Part shown: positions 17,731-29,112 of the stretch, one piece after another
How the letters are laid out: each line of letters begins with the position of its first letter
Position numbering within the stretch: position 1 is the first letter of the stretch
Assembly: GCA_043101615.1 (NCBI GenBank)
Contig: JBICID010000069.1
Location: 26,603 to 90,602 of the forward strand
Direction: 5' to 3'
Source: JBLHKT01 sp043101615
GTDB taxonomy: Bacteria; Planctomycetota; Phycisphaerae; Phycisphaerales; UBA1924
Length of the DNA stretch: 64,000 bases
The notes under the pieces: model-generated
What the model saw: only the letters and a program-made list of their open reading frames with translations
Told to the model about the DNA's origin: nothing
Database searches by the model: none
Made by a program: the position numbers and the translations under genes

Positions 17731-17814
17731 CGGGCTCACTCCTTGTCGGAGGACCCGTCGCCCGAGTCCCCCTGTGCTGTGTCAGGTCGCGCGGTGTGCG
17801 GCGCGGCGCCGGGC

Positions 17815-18435
17815 TTACTCGGGGGTCTCGCCGGGGCCCTGCTCGAGGATGCGGTCGAAGCGGGAACGCATGCTGGCCGCGCCCTCGCGCGTCAGGCGGT
17901 CCTTGATCTGGCGGAGCTGCGAGCGGACGGAGCCGTCGATCAGCCGGTCGCCCATGCGGAGCTTGATGCCCCCGATCATGCTGGCGTCGGTGTAGGGGTG
18001 GACGATCGCGTCCTTGCCGATGGCGGCCGACAGGCGGGCCTTGACGTCCGCCACGGCCGAGGCGTCCATGGGGGCGGCGGTGAAGACGTCGACCTCGACG
18101 CGCCCGTAGCTGTCCTGCACGATCTGGTCGAAGGCCGCGGCGATCGCGGGCAGATGGGCCAGGCGCCCCTTCTGGTTGACCAGGCGCAGGAACTTGAGGG
18201 TGAGCGGGGAGCAGCGACCCTCGAAGATGGACACGAGCGAGGCGTCGCGCCGCTTGGCGTCGATCACGCGCGAGGCGAGGAACTCGCCGAAGGTCTTGTC
18301 GTGGCGCGCGACCTCCAGGATGTCCTCCAGCTCGCCCAGGATCTCCTCGGCCTGCGCGGCCCCGTCGGTCAGCTCGAACAGGCTGGACGCGTACACGCGA
18401 GCGAGGGCGTCGGGCTGGGAGTCGGTCAGGGGCAT
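17815..18435 (-). CDS. atpH: F-type ATP synthase delta subunit
   Basis: A 206-residue stator protein. MPLTDSQPDALARVYASSLFEL marks the start: the Ala/Arg/Tyr N-terminal helix is typical, and the frame upstream of 18435 lacks coding character. The mid-protein LTLKFLRLVNQKGR and the C-terminal GGIKLRMGDRLIDGSVR are the family signature segments. It connects the b-subunit stalk to the top of F1. Here atpH is the last atp gene in the run; the gene that normally follows, atpA, is replaced by pgk. Confidence 0.93.
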   Translation of the reverse strand: MPLTDSQPDALARVYASSLFELTDGAAQAEEILGELEDILEVARHDKTFGEFLASRVIDAKRRDASLVSIFEGRCSPLTLKFLRLVNQKGRLAHLPAIAAAFDQIVQDSYGRVEVDVFTAAPMDASAVADVKARLSAAIGKDAIVHPYTDASMIGGIKLRMGDRLIDGSVRSQLRQIKDRLTREGAASMRSRFDRILEQGPGETPE

Positions 18436-18499
18436 GGCGGGCTCCGGTCGAGTCGGGCGTGGGTGCTGGATCGAGAGGCGGGGAGTGGGGGGTGGGGGG

Positions 18500-19093
18500 T
18501 CAGGCCTTGGCCTGGAGCTCCGCCAGCGACTCGTCCACCAGCTTCTTCTGGTCCGCGGCTGAGATCTCACGCGTCAGGATCTTGCCGGCCATGGTGGTCG
18601 CGAGGTTGACCGACTCGGCGTAGATCTCGGCGATCGCGGCCTTCTTGGCCGTCTCGATCTCGGACTTGGCCTTGGCGCGCATCTCGGTCAGCTCGGCGTC
18701 GGCCTTGGCCTTGAGCTGCCTGGCGAGCTCGGCCTGCTGGGACCTGGTCTCCTCGATCATCCGCTGGCTCTCGGCCCGGGCCTCGGCCAGGTTCTTCTCG
18801 TACTGGTCCAGGGCGTCCTTGGCCTGCTGGCGCTCGGACTCGGCGGCGGCGAGATCCTCGCGGATCTTGGCGGCGCGGGCGTCGAGGCCGTCGGTGATCT
18901 TGGGCCAGACGAACAGCCACAGGAAGACGAACACGATGGTGAAGGTGATCAGGGCCGTGATCGCTGAGGCGACGCCCTGCTTGGCGTCGGCGATGGGGGA
19001 CGCGGCTTCCTCATCGGCGGCCATCGCGAGGGTCGGCAGCGCCATCGCCAGCGCCATGGTCGAACGGTTCACGAGGTGGCGGACAGTGTGCAT
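18500..19093 (-). CDS. atpF: F-type ATP synthase b subunit
   Basis: A 197-residue protein. The start at 19093 has GGGAG seven nt upstream. It opens with a hydrophobic segment ending in LAMAADEE, which looks like a cleavable signal peptide, then the membrane anchor ITALITFTIVFVFLWLFVW, then a long Ala/Glu/Lys/Arg coiled coil of about 130 residues. It forms the peripheral stalk linking the a subunit to delta and F1. Only one b gene is visible, with no b' copy. The stop is followed by C6-AC. Confidence 0.95.
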   Translation of the reverse strand: MHTVRHLVNRSTMALAMALPTLAMAADEEAASPIADAKQGVASAITALITFTIVFVFLWLFVWPKITDGLDARAAKIREDLAAAESERQQAKDALDQYEKNLAEARAESQRMIEETRSQQAELARQLKAKADAELTEMRAKAKSEIETAKKAAIAEIYAESVNLATTMAGKILTREISAADQKKLVDESLAELQAKA

Positions 19094-19125
19094 CGGTGGC
19101 TCCCGTGCTGGGGGTCGGGTGGAAA

Positions 19126-19155
19126 GCGTGTGCGGGCCGCTGGGCCCGCACACGC
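19126..19155 (-). promoter_or_regulatory. Strong hairpin between atpE and atpF
   Basis: A perfect 12-bp stem: GCGTGTGCGGGC (19126-19137) with GCCCGCACACGC (19144-19155), loop of 6 nt. On the transcript (minus) strand only TTT follows. It starts 15 nt after the atpE stop codon. It may act as a partial terminator or as a 3'-end stabiliser that raises the ratio of c-subunit mRNA to atpF mRNA. Confidence 0.7.
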
Positions 19156-19169
19156 GTAAAGAAGATCGA

Positions 19170-19481
19170 TCAGCCGAGGGCGACCAGCAGGCCGACGACG
19201 ACCGCGAAGAGGGTCGCGCCCTCGATCAGGGCCGCGGCGAGGATCATGTTGGTGCCGATCGGGCCGCCGGCCTCGGGCTGGCGGGCGATGCCCTCCACGG
19301 CGCCGCGGCCGACCATGCCGATGCCCAGGCCGCCGCCGATGATGGCGAGGCCGGCGCCGACGGCGCCGAGGCCCTTGCCGATGCCCTCGATCGCGGGGGC
19401 GGGGGTCTGCGCCAGGGCGGGGTCGGAGAGAACGGCGAGGGCCGCGAGGGCGACCACGGACTTCATGACGATGCTCTTCAT
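19170..19481 (-). CDS. atpE: F-type ATP synthase c subunit
   Basis: A 103-residue proteolipid. The first 33 residues (MKSIVMKSVVALAALAVLSD..., ending ALAQ) look like a signal peptide ahead of the normal two-helix hairpin. Helix 1 has GLAIIGGGLGIGMVG, the polar loop RQPE, and helix 2 the ion-binding carboxylate in ALIEGATLFAVVVGL. Glu is followed by Gly rather than Ser/Thr, and helix 1 has no Gln, so the Na+ signature is absent and H+ coupling is expected. A 12-bp hairpin follows the gene. Confidence 0.95.
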   Translation of the reverse strand: MKSIVMKSVVALAALAVLSDPALAQTPAPAIEGIGKGLGAVGAGLAIIGGGLGIGMVGRGAVEGIARQPEAGGPIGTNMILAAALIEGATLFAVVVGLLVALG

Positions 19482-19624
19482 GGGATCTGTCCCTTCGATG
19501 CGTGTGGCCCACTGTCGGGGCGTTGGGTCTGTCGGGGAGGACTCTGCCGGGAAAAGTCGGGAATCCGGCTCAAACCGGCCTGCGTGCCTCCCCGCGGGGC
19601 CCGAGGCCGAACCAATCACATGTC

Positions 19625-20581
19625 TCAGGCGAGGCCGGCGCTCGCGGCTCCGGCCACCTTGTCAACCGTCTCGTCGTACCCGTGGTGGGTGTCGTGATCC
19701 TCTTCGTGCCCGTGGTGGCTGAGAAGGCTGATGAAGACCGTCGTGAGGAACATGAACACGAACGCCTGCAGGAAGGCGACGAAGATCTCAAGAAAGTAGA
19801 TCGCGACCGCGCCGATGACGCTCACCACCGACACCGGCACGCCTACCGCGAGGCCCTTGCTGAGCGACATCGGCACGAAGCCGATCAGCACCGCGACCAG
19901 GATGTGGCCCGCGGTCATGTTCGCGAACAGTCGGATGGCCAGCGCGATGGGCTTGATGAAGGTGCCGAGGATCTCGATCGGGATCATCAGCGGCCAGACG
20001 AAGATGGGGGCCCCGGCCGTAAGGTGCTTGACGTACCCGCCGACGCCCAGCTCCTTGACGCCCGCGAGGTTGATGACCACGCCGGCGATGGCGGCCAGCA
20101 CGCCGGTGACCCAGATCGACTGGGTCGCGGTGCCGCCGATGAAGGCGGTGTGGGCCTTCTTCATCTCAGGGACGAGGAAGTGGTTGAGGTCGAGAAGTGG
20201 CACCAGCCCGAGCAGGTTGTTGAGCAGGATGAAGAAGAAGATCGAGAGCAGGAACGGGGCGTAGGCCCGGGTCCGCCCGTGCAGCAGGGGCTCGATCGTG
20301 TTCTTCATCAGGTACTCGCAGATCACCTCGACCATGTGGGCCAGCGGGTTGCGAGTGATGTAGCGGTCGTGCCCCTGGCCCTCGTCGCCGGTCTTGACCT
20401 GGTTGCCGACCCAGAGGCCCAGCACGATCAGCAGCGCCGCGACGAGCACCATGTTGGTCTGGATCGCCGACCACACCCAGAAGCCGTCCTCGTTCGCGAT
20501 CAGCTTGTGGTTGATCACGTGCTCGACCGGGTTGGCCGCGCCCAGCAGGGGCAGCTTCGGCATCGTCAGCAGGGGGTTCAT
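19625..20581 (-). CDS. atpB: F-type ATP synthase a subunit
   Basis: A 318-residue membrane protein of Fo. The essential stator arginine lies in IALAIRLFANMTAGH, and the preceding helix has IPIEILGTF. N-terminal PVEHVINHKL and the middle FFFILLNNLLGLVPLLD match the family. The C-terminus is His/Glu/Asp-rich (a HHGHEEDHDTHHGYDE stretch) beyond the last helix, which could bind metal ions. Its ATG overlaps the stop of atpI by ATGA. A 143-nt gap without an ORF separates it from atpE. Confidence 0.96.
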   Translation of the reverse strand: MNPLLTMPKLPLLGAANPVEHVINHKLIANEDGFWVWSAIQTNMVLVAALLIVLGLWVGNQVKTGDEGQGHDRYITRNPLAHMVEVICEYLMKNTIEPLLHGRTRAYAPFLLSIFFFILLNNLLGLVPLLDLNHFLVPEMKKAHTAFIGGTATQSIWVTGVLAAIAGVVINLAGVKELGVGGYVKHLTAGAPIFVWPLMIPIEILGTFIKPIALAIRLFANMTAGHILVAVLIGFVPMSLSKGLAVGVPVSVVSVIGAVAIYFLEIFVAFLQAFVFMFLTTVFISLLSHHGHEEDHDTHHGYDETVDKVAGAASAGLA

Positions 20582-21042
20582 CCGGCAACCTCCGTGGTCG
20601 GCGTCAGTGCGCCGGTCGGTTCAGCGTCCTTGATCGAGGCCCCGCGCAGCAGGGGCGTCACCACCATCATCTCGGCGATCAGAGCCGCCAGTGCGCCCGC
20701 CAGGAAGACGCCGAACAGCCACGGGCGGTCCGCGTTCGTCGCCAGCGCCAGCGCCAGCGCGGCCCCCAGGCCGACGAGCATCCGCACGCTCGCGGCGAAC
20801 ACCTGCTGCATCGCCGCGGTCAGCGGGGCGACCTCTCGTTTCATGAGCCAGGGGGCCATGCCCGCCATGGAGCCCGCGATTGCGCACAGCAGGCCCATCG
20901 GGCCGGTCGAGGCGGGCTGAACCCCCGCCAGCCAGCACGCCAGTGCGCCCAGGCCGGCGAACACGATGGTCGCGCCGCACACCGCCGCCGTCAGCCTCAC
21001 CGTGGGGATCGGGATCAGCGTTGGGGGGTTGTGGGTGGACAT
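20578..21042 (-). CDS. atpI: ATP synthase subunit I-like membrane protein
   Basis: A 154-residue protein with four predicted helices. The start at 21042 is taken from the sequence character of MSTHNPPTLIPIP; upstream codons are non-coding in look. Position (directly before atpB, 4-nt overlap) and helix pattern support AtpI, which assists c-ring assembly in other bacteria. Sequence identity to any one family is weak. A GCTATTCTTC motif on the minus strand about 95 nt ahead (21138-21143) matches the -10 of the promoter at 9485 and could start an internal transcript. Confidence 0.65.
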   Translation of the reverse strand: MSTHNPPTLIPIPTVRLTAAVCGATIVFAGLGALACWLAGVQPASTGPMGLLCAIAGSMAGMAPWLMKREVAPLTAAMQQVFAASVRMLVGLGAALALALATNADRPWLFGVFLAGALAALIAEMMVVTPLLRGASIKDAEPTGALTPTTEVAG

Positions 21043-21182
21043 GCGTGCCGGGGTCTCTCGGGGCGATGACAGGGGGGGCGAGTTTCCCGTCACACCGGAT
21101 CGGGTGCGGCCGGGCCGCAACGGTGTTCGGGGCGGGAAGAATAGCGTCCTCCAAACCCCGCGGCGAGCGATCCCACCGCCCT

Positions 21183-21467
21183 TTATCCCCGCTTTTTCCC
21201 CCCGGGGCCCCGATCCGAGGCGCCGGTCCGGTTCGAGTCACCCCCGGACGATTTGTTCAGCTCCAGCGCCTCCCGGATGAACCGGTACGTGCCCACGAAC
21301 AGCCCCGTCCCGCACCCGATCAGCAGCCATCGGGGCGTGGTCCCGGCGAAGTAGTCCACCGCGAACCCCATCATCCCGAACCCGATGGTGCCGTACACCA
21401 CGTTCAGGGCGATCACCCACGCCTTGGCCTGGTTGGAGTAGTCGTTCTTGCGGTCCGGATCACCCAT
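21183..21467 (-). CDS. atpZ: AtpZ/AtpQ-like small membrane protein
   Basis: A 94-residue protein with two helices (WVIALNVVYGTIGFGMMGFAVDYF and the segment around LLIGCGTGLFVGTYRF), the usual layout of the AtpZ/AtpQ family encoded at the head of many atp operons and linked to Mg/Ca handling or assembly. The tail is Gly/Lys/Arg-rich. GGGAG precedes the ATG by six nt. It is 34 nt downstream of alaS and 140 nt upstream of atpI. Confidence 0.72.
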   Translation of the reverse strand: MGDPDRKNDYSNQAKAWVIALNVVYGTIGFGMMGFAVDYFAGTTPRWLLIGCGTGLFVGTYRFIREALELNKSSGGDSNRTGASDRGPGGKKRG

Positions 21468-21501
21468 GCCGGGCTCCCAGCGAGCCTTCGGGGCGGCTCG
21501 T

Positions 21502-24405
<2,904 letters not shown>

Positions 24406-24448
24406 GCGGGGCTCCTCAGGCAGAAACTCGGGGGGCTCGCCACCATGC

Positions 24449-24454
24449 TACGCT
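24449..24454 (+). promoter_or_regulatory. Putative extended -10 box for leaderless holB
   Basis: TGC-TACGCT ends 6 nt before the ATG, and no Shine-Dalgarno sequence is present. Confidence 0.45.
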
Positions 24455-24460
24455 GACCCC

Positions 24461-25654
24461 ATGGCGAAGAAGACCGCCAAGAAGACCGCGAGGAAGCCCG
24501 GCGCCGGCAGGCGGGGGGGCGGCGCCGCCGGCGAGGCGGACGTCACCACGCTGCCCAGGCTGCCCGTCCCGCGCGTGATCCCGCTGGGCGGGGTGCTGGG
24601 CCAGCCCCGGGCGATGTCCGTGATCGAGCGGGCGCTCGCCTCCGGGCGGGTGCACCACGCCTGGCTGTTCCACGGGCCCCCGGGCGTGGGCAAGTGCACC
24701 GCGGCCCTGGCGCTCGCGTCGACGCTGCTCGACCCCGAGGCCGGTCCGGGGCTCACCGGGGCGTTCGAGTCCGACCCGGGCTCGCGCGTGGGCAGGCTCT
24801 GCCGCGAGGGGGCCCACCCGGAGCTGCACGTCATCCGCAAGGAGCTGGCGTCGTTCCACCCGGACACGTCCGTGCGCGAGTCCAAGCAGCAGTTCATCTC
24901 GGTGCAGGTCACGCGACACTTCCTGATCGAGCCCGCGACCCGGACCGCGGCGATGCCCGGCGGGCTGGCCTCCAAGGTCTTCGTGGTGGACGAGGCGGAG
25001 CTGCTCAACACGCAGTCGCAGAACGCGATCCTCAAGACGCTGGAGGAGCCGCCCGAGGGGACCGTGCTGATCCTGGTGACGTCGTCCGAGGACCGGCTGC
25101 TGCCGACCATCCGCTCGCGCTGCCAGCGTGTCGGCTTCACCCCGCTGGGTGAGGAGGACATGCGCCGCTGGCTGGACGCGTGGTGCCGCGAGCGGGCGAT
25201 CGAGCTCGACCCCCCCCGGCGCGACTGGCTGCTGGAGTTCGCCTCGGGCTCGCCGGGGCAGCTCGCAGGCGCGCACGAGGACGGGCTGCACGACTGGTGG
25301 GAGCGGATCGAGCCGATGCTGGACCGGCTGGCGAGCGGGGGCGCGGCGGTCTCGCTGGGCGCGACGATGACCGAGCTGGTGGACGCCTGGTCCGCCGAGT
25401 GGGCCAAGGGAGGCGAGAAGGGCCTGGAGCAGCGGTCCAAGAACGTGGCGAACCGGCTCGCGTTCCGACGCATGGGCGCCCTGATCGCCCACCACGCGCG
25501 CGGGAGGCTGACGCACGACGCGACGCGGGACTGGGCCCTGGGCGCGATCGAGGCGCTCGACCGGGCCGACTACCTGTTCTCGCGCCAGGTGCAGGCGGGG
25601 TTCGTGCTCGAGGGCCTGGCGTCCGACCTGGCGCGGGCCCCGCAACCGGCGTAA
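24461..25654 (+). CDS. holB: DNA polymerase III delta'-like clamp-loader subunit
   Basis: A 397-residue AAA+ protein. A Lys/Ala/Gly-rich N-terminal tail (about 25 residues) precedes the Walker A GPPGVGKC (72-79), which has Cys where Ser/Thr is usual. Further on are VFVVDEAELLNTQSQNAILK, EEPPEGT and the SRC motif in TIRSRCQ. These identify the DnaX/HolB family; the lack of a gamma/tau extension favours delta'. The four-Cys zinc module normally between Walker A and the DEXX box is missing: only one Cys remains in RLCREGAHPEL. The start at 24461 is chosen over a long non-coding-looking extension that overlaps alaS. Confidence 0.83.
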   Translation: MAKKTAKKTARKPGAGRRGGGAAGEADVTTLPRLPVPRVIPLGGVLGQPRAMSVIERALASGRVHHAWLFHGPPGVGKCTAALALASTLLDPEAGPGLTGAFESDPGSRVGRLCREGAHPELHVIRKELASFHPDTSVRESKQQFISVQVTRHFLIEPATRTAAMPGGLASKVFVVDEAELLNTQSQNAILKTLEEPPEGTVLILVTSSEDRLLPTIRSRCQRVGFTPLGEEDMRRWLDAWCRERAIELDPPRRDWLLEFASGSPGQLAGAHEDGLHDWWERIEPMLDRLASGGAAVSLGATMTELVDAWSAEWAKGGEKGLEQRSKNVANRLAFRRMGALIAHHARGRLTHDATRDWALGAIEALDRADYLFSRQVQAGFVLEGLASDLARAPQPA

Positions 25655-25693
25655 TCACTGCTTCGCCCTCCCGGCACAAAGACATCCGGAGCT

Positions 25694-25709
25694 GTCGGTG
25701 CGTGCCGAC
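25694..25709. terminator. Small hairpin between convergent holB and fliS
   Basis: GTCGG-TGCGTG-CCGAC in an 86-nt gap between converging genes. It is the only symmetry there; no T run on either strand, so a weak candidate. Confidence 0.3.
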
Positions 25710-25740
25710 TACGGGATGGTCGCAGCGTAAGTGGGGGGGG

Positions 25741-26208
25741 TCAGCCCTGCACGCTGAAGGCCGGGCGAGACTTGGGCTCGCCGCTCGGCTCGGGCGACCG
25801 GGCCGGGGCGCTCTGTCCGGGCTTCTTCTCGGTGGCGAGCTTCCGCATGAGCAGCACCCAGGTCTCGCGCTCGTACTCGAGCAGCTCGATGACCTTGTTG
25901 ATCCTGGGGACGTCCTTCTCGTGGGCCCCCTGGATCAGCTCGGACAGGATGAAGGTGTAGACGCCCCGCACGCGTCCGGCCAGGTCGGGGTCCTGGTCGT
26001 CCCGGATGGTGTTGAGCAGCTCGAGCACGATCGGGCGGCACTGGCTGAAGCCGAGGTAGGCCTGCTCGAAGTCCCGGGCCGCGAGTCCGTCGCGACCCTG
26101 GATCGCGAACTTGATCGCCCCGTCGAGCAGCATGAGCCTGAGCTCCTCGGGTGTGGCGCTCATGACCTTGGTCTGGAGGTACGCGTTGGCGTGCTTGGGG
26201 TCGTTCAT
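25741..26208 (-). CDS. fliS: Flagellar export chaperone FliS
   Basis: A 155-residue all-helical protein. NAYLQTKVMSATPEELRLML and LLDGAIKFA are the family's conserved N-terminal helices, and LLEYERETWVLLMRKL closes the bundle. FliS binds the flagellin C-terminus in the cytoplasm and keeps it unpolymerised until export. It lies 50 nt after fliD, the usual order. The last 25 residues are disordered (Pro/Ser/Arg). The stop is followed by C8-AC. Confidence 0.93.
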   Translation of the reverse strand: MNDPKHANAYLQTKVMSATPEELRLMLLDGAIKFAIQGRDGLAARDFEQAYLGFSQCRPIVLELLNTIRDDQDPDLAGRVRGVYTFILSELIQGAHEKDVPRINKVIELLEYERETWVLLMRKLATEKKPGQSAPARSPEPSGEPKSRPAFSVQG

Positions 26209-26258
26209 CGGGCGTTTCTATCGGGCTTCGGGAGCCCCCGCTTCACCCCGATCCGGGA

Positions 26259-29099
26259 TTACCCGAGCAGCGACAGGGTGGAGCCCTGCGACTGGAACTG
26301 GGCGATGGCCTGCTCCATCGCGAGGAACTGGGCCGCGAGTGTCTGGCGCTTGGACTCCAGGCGGACGTCGAAATCCGCGATGCGCTGCTCCTGCAGCCGG
26401 ATCTGCCTGCTGACGGCGTTGTTCCGCTCGGTGAGCACCCCCCCGATCGAGGTGATGTAGTCGTCGGCGAACTGCTCGAGCTGGCTGACGATGCCCAGGG
26501 CGGTGAACTCGGTCCGGGCCAGGGGATCGCGCGCGGTGATGCCGTTGCCCAGGTCCTGCACGCCCGAGTCCGGGTCGATGTCACGCCGTGTGAACAGGTC
26601 CTCGACGGCCTCGGGGTCGTTGTCCCAGGCCTCGCGGAACCGTTCCTGGTCGAACTCGAGCTGCCCGCCCGAGCCGACGGTGATGCCGACCTCGGCGAGG
26701 GTATCGATGGTGCTGTTGAATCCCTGGTTGCGTCCGAGGGCGATCCGGGCCAGCGAGTTGCGGAGGTTCAGGGCGGTGCCGTCGCCCAGCAGGGCCCCGC
26801 GGGCCTTGGTCTCGGGGTCGAAGCGAGTGAGCGTGTCGATGCGGGTGACGACCTCGTTGTACGAGTCGAGCAGGGCGGTGATCTGCGACTCGACCTCCTC
26901 GAGGGTCTGTGTGACGTTGACCTCGACGACGCCGTCGGAGGTGCCGGTGAGGTCGATGGTGACGCCCGAGATGACGCGGTCGAGGGTGTTGTCCGAGCCG
27001 GTGAGCAGGATGCCGTCGGCGGGGTCGCTGGCGCCGTAGAAGACGCGTGCGTCGTTGCCCTGGTCGAGCGTCTGCAGGCCGAGATCGAAGCCGCCGGTGT
27101 CGAGGATGAAGCGGCCCTCGCTGCCCGAGCGGCCTGCGCCGAAGCTCAGCCGGAACGGGGCCGAGCCGGAGCCGTCGTTGACCACCACCACGGTGGCGGA
27201 GGGGTCCTCGTTGTTGATCTTGTTGACGATGTCGTTGAGCGTGTCGGAGGCGTCGAACTCGATGGTGGTCTCGAACGAGCCGTCGATGAAGTTGTCCGCC
27301 CCGGTGCCCCCCGCCTCGCCCGCGATCTTCAGGCGCGTCGCGACGACGCCCTCGACGTCCTCGATCCGGATGCCCGCGGCCCCGGTGCCGGCGCCCGTGT
27401 CCTCCTCGATCACCAGCCCGTCGCCCGTGTCGTTGATGCGGGCGATCACGTTGATGGTGTCGCTGGAGTTGATGCGGCTGACGATGGCGTTGAGCGTCAG
27501 GTCGTCGTCGTCGACGCTGAACTCCTGGGTGTTGCCGAAGCTGTCGGTGATGCGGAAGGTGCCCTCGCCCACGCCCTGCCCGTCGGCGATGGTGTCCAGT
27601 CGGGTCGCCAGCGAGACCCACGCGAGCTGCATGTTCGAGCCGTTCGCCACGCCGTCGGTGTAGGTCCCGGCCAGGCCCAGGCTCGTAGCGGTGTCCGAGC
27701 CCCCGGTGCCGGAGATGACCAGGTCGCCCCCACCGGCGGTGTTGTCCAGCACGCTCAGGCCGTTGCCGGCGGAATTGAGCGAGACCGTCACGGCCCCGGC
27801 GTTGCCCGCGTCCTCGTTGATCAGGGTGACGAGCTCCTCGAGCGTGGTGGCGTTGGAGACGTCCACCGTGAAGGAGGAGCCGTCGGCGGTGTCGAAGGAG
27901 ACAAGGCCGTCACCGTCGAGGCCCGCGCCGCCGTTGAGGCTGCTGATGAGCGTGGTGTTCATGCCCGCGAGCACGCGCGACCCGGTCGCGGTGCCGCCGG
28001 TGTAGCTGCCCGCGATGCCAAGGTCCTCGGCGGTCTGGGAGTTGACCGAGGCGATGTCGATGTCGCGCCCGAGGGCGTCCACGATCTGGAAGCGTCCGTT
28101 GGCGGTGTCCAGGCTGACCGTGACGTCGGTCAGGCCGGCCTCTTCCAGGGCGTCCTCGATGCGGGCGACGACGGTCGAGACGTTGGAGGCCGGGCCGGCG
28201 ACGGTCTCGAGCACGTCGTTGCCCTCGTCGTCGGTCTGGAACTCGACGATCTCGCCGATGCGGACGCGTGCCTCGGTGCCGCCGACGGTGACGGTGAAGT
28301 CGGCGGTGGTCTCGCTGCCCTTGACGGGGTTGATCGAGACGCCCCGCCCGTCGTTCAACGACGACAGGGCGGTGAACCCGTTCAGGCCGAACAGGGTCGC
28401 CCCGGTGAGCGTGGAGCCGACGAGCGAGCCGCCTCCGGCGGTGGTGAGGCCGAGCGAGTCGGCGGTCTGGTCCCCGGCGACGTTCGCGACGCTGGTCACG
28501 CCCTCGATGACGAGCCCGCCGTCGCGGACGCTCGCGGTGACGCCGGTCAGCCCGTCGGCGTTGTTGATCGCGTTCAGCACGTCGTTGACGGTGCCGGCGC
28601 GGGAGAGGTCGATCTCCACGCCGTTGATCGAGAGCTTCCCGCGGTCGATGCCCTGCCCGTCGTTCAGGTCGGCGAGCTCGGTCTCGCGGTCCAGGCGGGC
28701 CGCGGCGTTCTCGATCGTCAGCGACTCGAGCCCGATGGCGGACTGGTCGCGGTCGGAGAACCCGCGGCTGAGGACCTGCTGGGAGGAGACGAGCCGGTCG
28801 ACGACGAAGCGGTAGGTGCCGGGCTGGGCGCGGGTGCTGGCCGAGACCGTGAGCACGCTGTCGTCCGAGGTGGTGGCCTTCTTGGCCTGGAAGCTCCGCT
28901 GCGTGCGGAACTGGGAGGCGGCGCTCTTGAGGTTGTTCAAGAGGCCGTTGAGCTCGAGGTAGCTGGCCTGCTGCTGCTGGAGCTGGAGGAGCCGTCGCTG
29001 GGCGAAGACCTTCGGGCGCGACTCCACCTGGATCAGCTGCTCGATGAGCTGGTTGGCGTCGATGCCGCTGAACAGCCCGGTTGACGTGATGCCGCTCAT
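26259..29099 (-). CDS. fliD: Flagellar hook-associated protein 2 (filament cap)
   Basis: A 946-residue protein, about twice the length of enteric FliD. The N-terminal domain begins SGITSTGLFSGIDANQLIEQL, and the FliD C-terminal domain ends with a coiled coil and LSLLG. Between them are repeated blocks of Flagellin-IN type (for example TVNDVLNAINNADGLTGVTA, LEELVTLINEDAGNAGAVTV and TLNDIVNKINNEDPSATVVV), which explain the size. It forms the cap that guides flagellin insertion. GGAGG precedes the ATG. The flagellin gene itself is not in the window. Confidence 0.94.
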   Translation of the reverse strand: MSGITSTGLFSGIDANQLIEQLIQVESRPKVFAQRRLLQLQQQQASYLELNGLLNNLKSAASQFRTQRSFQAKKATTSDDSVLTVSASTRAQPGTYRFVVDRLVSSQQVLSRGFSDRDQSAIGLESLTIENAAARLDRETELADLNDGQGIDRGKLSINGVEIDLSRAGTVNDVLNAINNADGLTGVTASVRDGGLVIEGVTSVANVAGDQTADSLGLTTAGGGSLVGSTLTGATLFGLNGFTALSSLNDGRGVSINPVKGSETTADFTVTVGGTEARVRIGEIVEFQTDDEGNDVLETVAGPASNVSTVVARIEDALEEAGLTDVTVSLDTANGRFQIVDALGRDIDIASVNSQTAEDLGIAGSYTGGTATGSRVLAGMNTTLISSLNGGAGLDGDGLVSFDTADGSSFTVDVSNATTLEELVTLINEDAGNAGAVTVSLNSAGNGLSVLDNTAGGGDLVISGTGGSDTATSLGLAGTYTDGVANGSNMQLAWVSLATRLDTIADGQGVGEGTFRITDSFGNTQEFSVDDDDLTLNAIVSRINSSDTINVIARINDTGDGLVIEEDTGAGTGAAGIRIEDVEGVVATRLKIAGEAGGTGADNFIDGSFETTIEFDASDTLNDIVNKINNEDPSATVVVVNDGSGSAPFRLSFGAGRSGSEGRFILDTGGFDLGLQTLDQGNDARVFYGASDPADGILLTGSDNTLDRVISGVTIDLTGTSDGVVEVNVTQTLEEVESQITALLDSYNEVVTRIDTLTRFDPETKARGALLGDGTALNLRNSLARIALGRNQGFNSTIDTLAEVGITVGSGGQLEFDQERFREAWDNDPEAVEDLFTRRDIDPDSGVQDLGNGITARDPLARTEFTALGIVSQLEQFADDYITSIGGVLTERNNAVSRQIRLQEQRIADFDVRLESKRQTLAAQFLAMEQAIAQFQSQGSTLSLLG

Positions 29100-29112
29100 G
29101 GTGCCTCCGCCC

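Noticed and set aside
16333..18609. A 758-codon plus-strand ORF opposite pgk and atpH
   Set aside because: Antisense shadow of two clear genes, with Gly/Val/Asp-rich translation.
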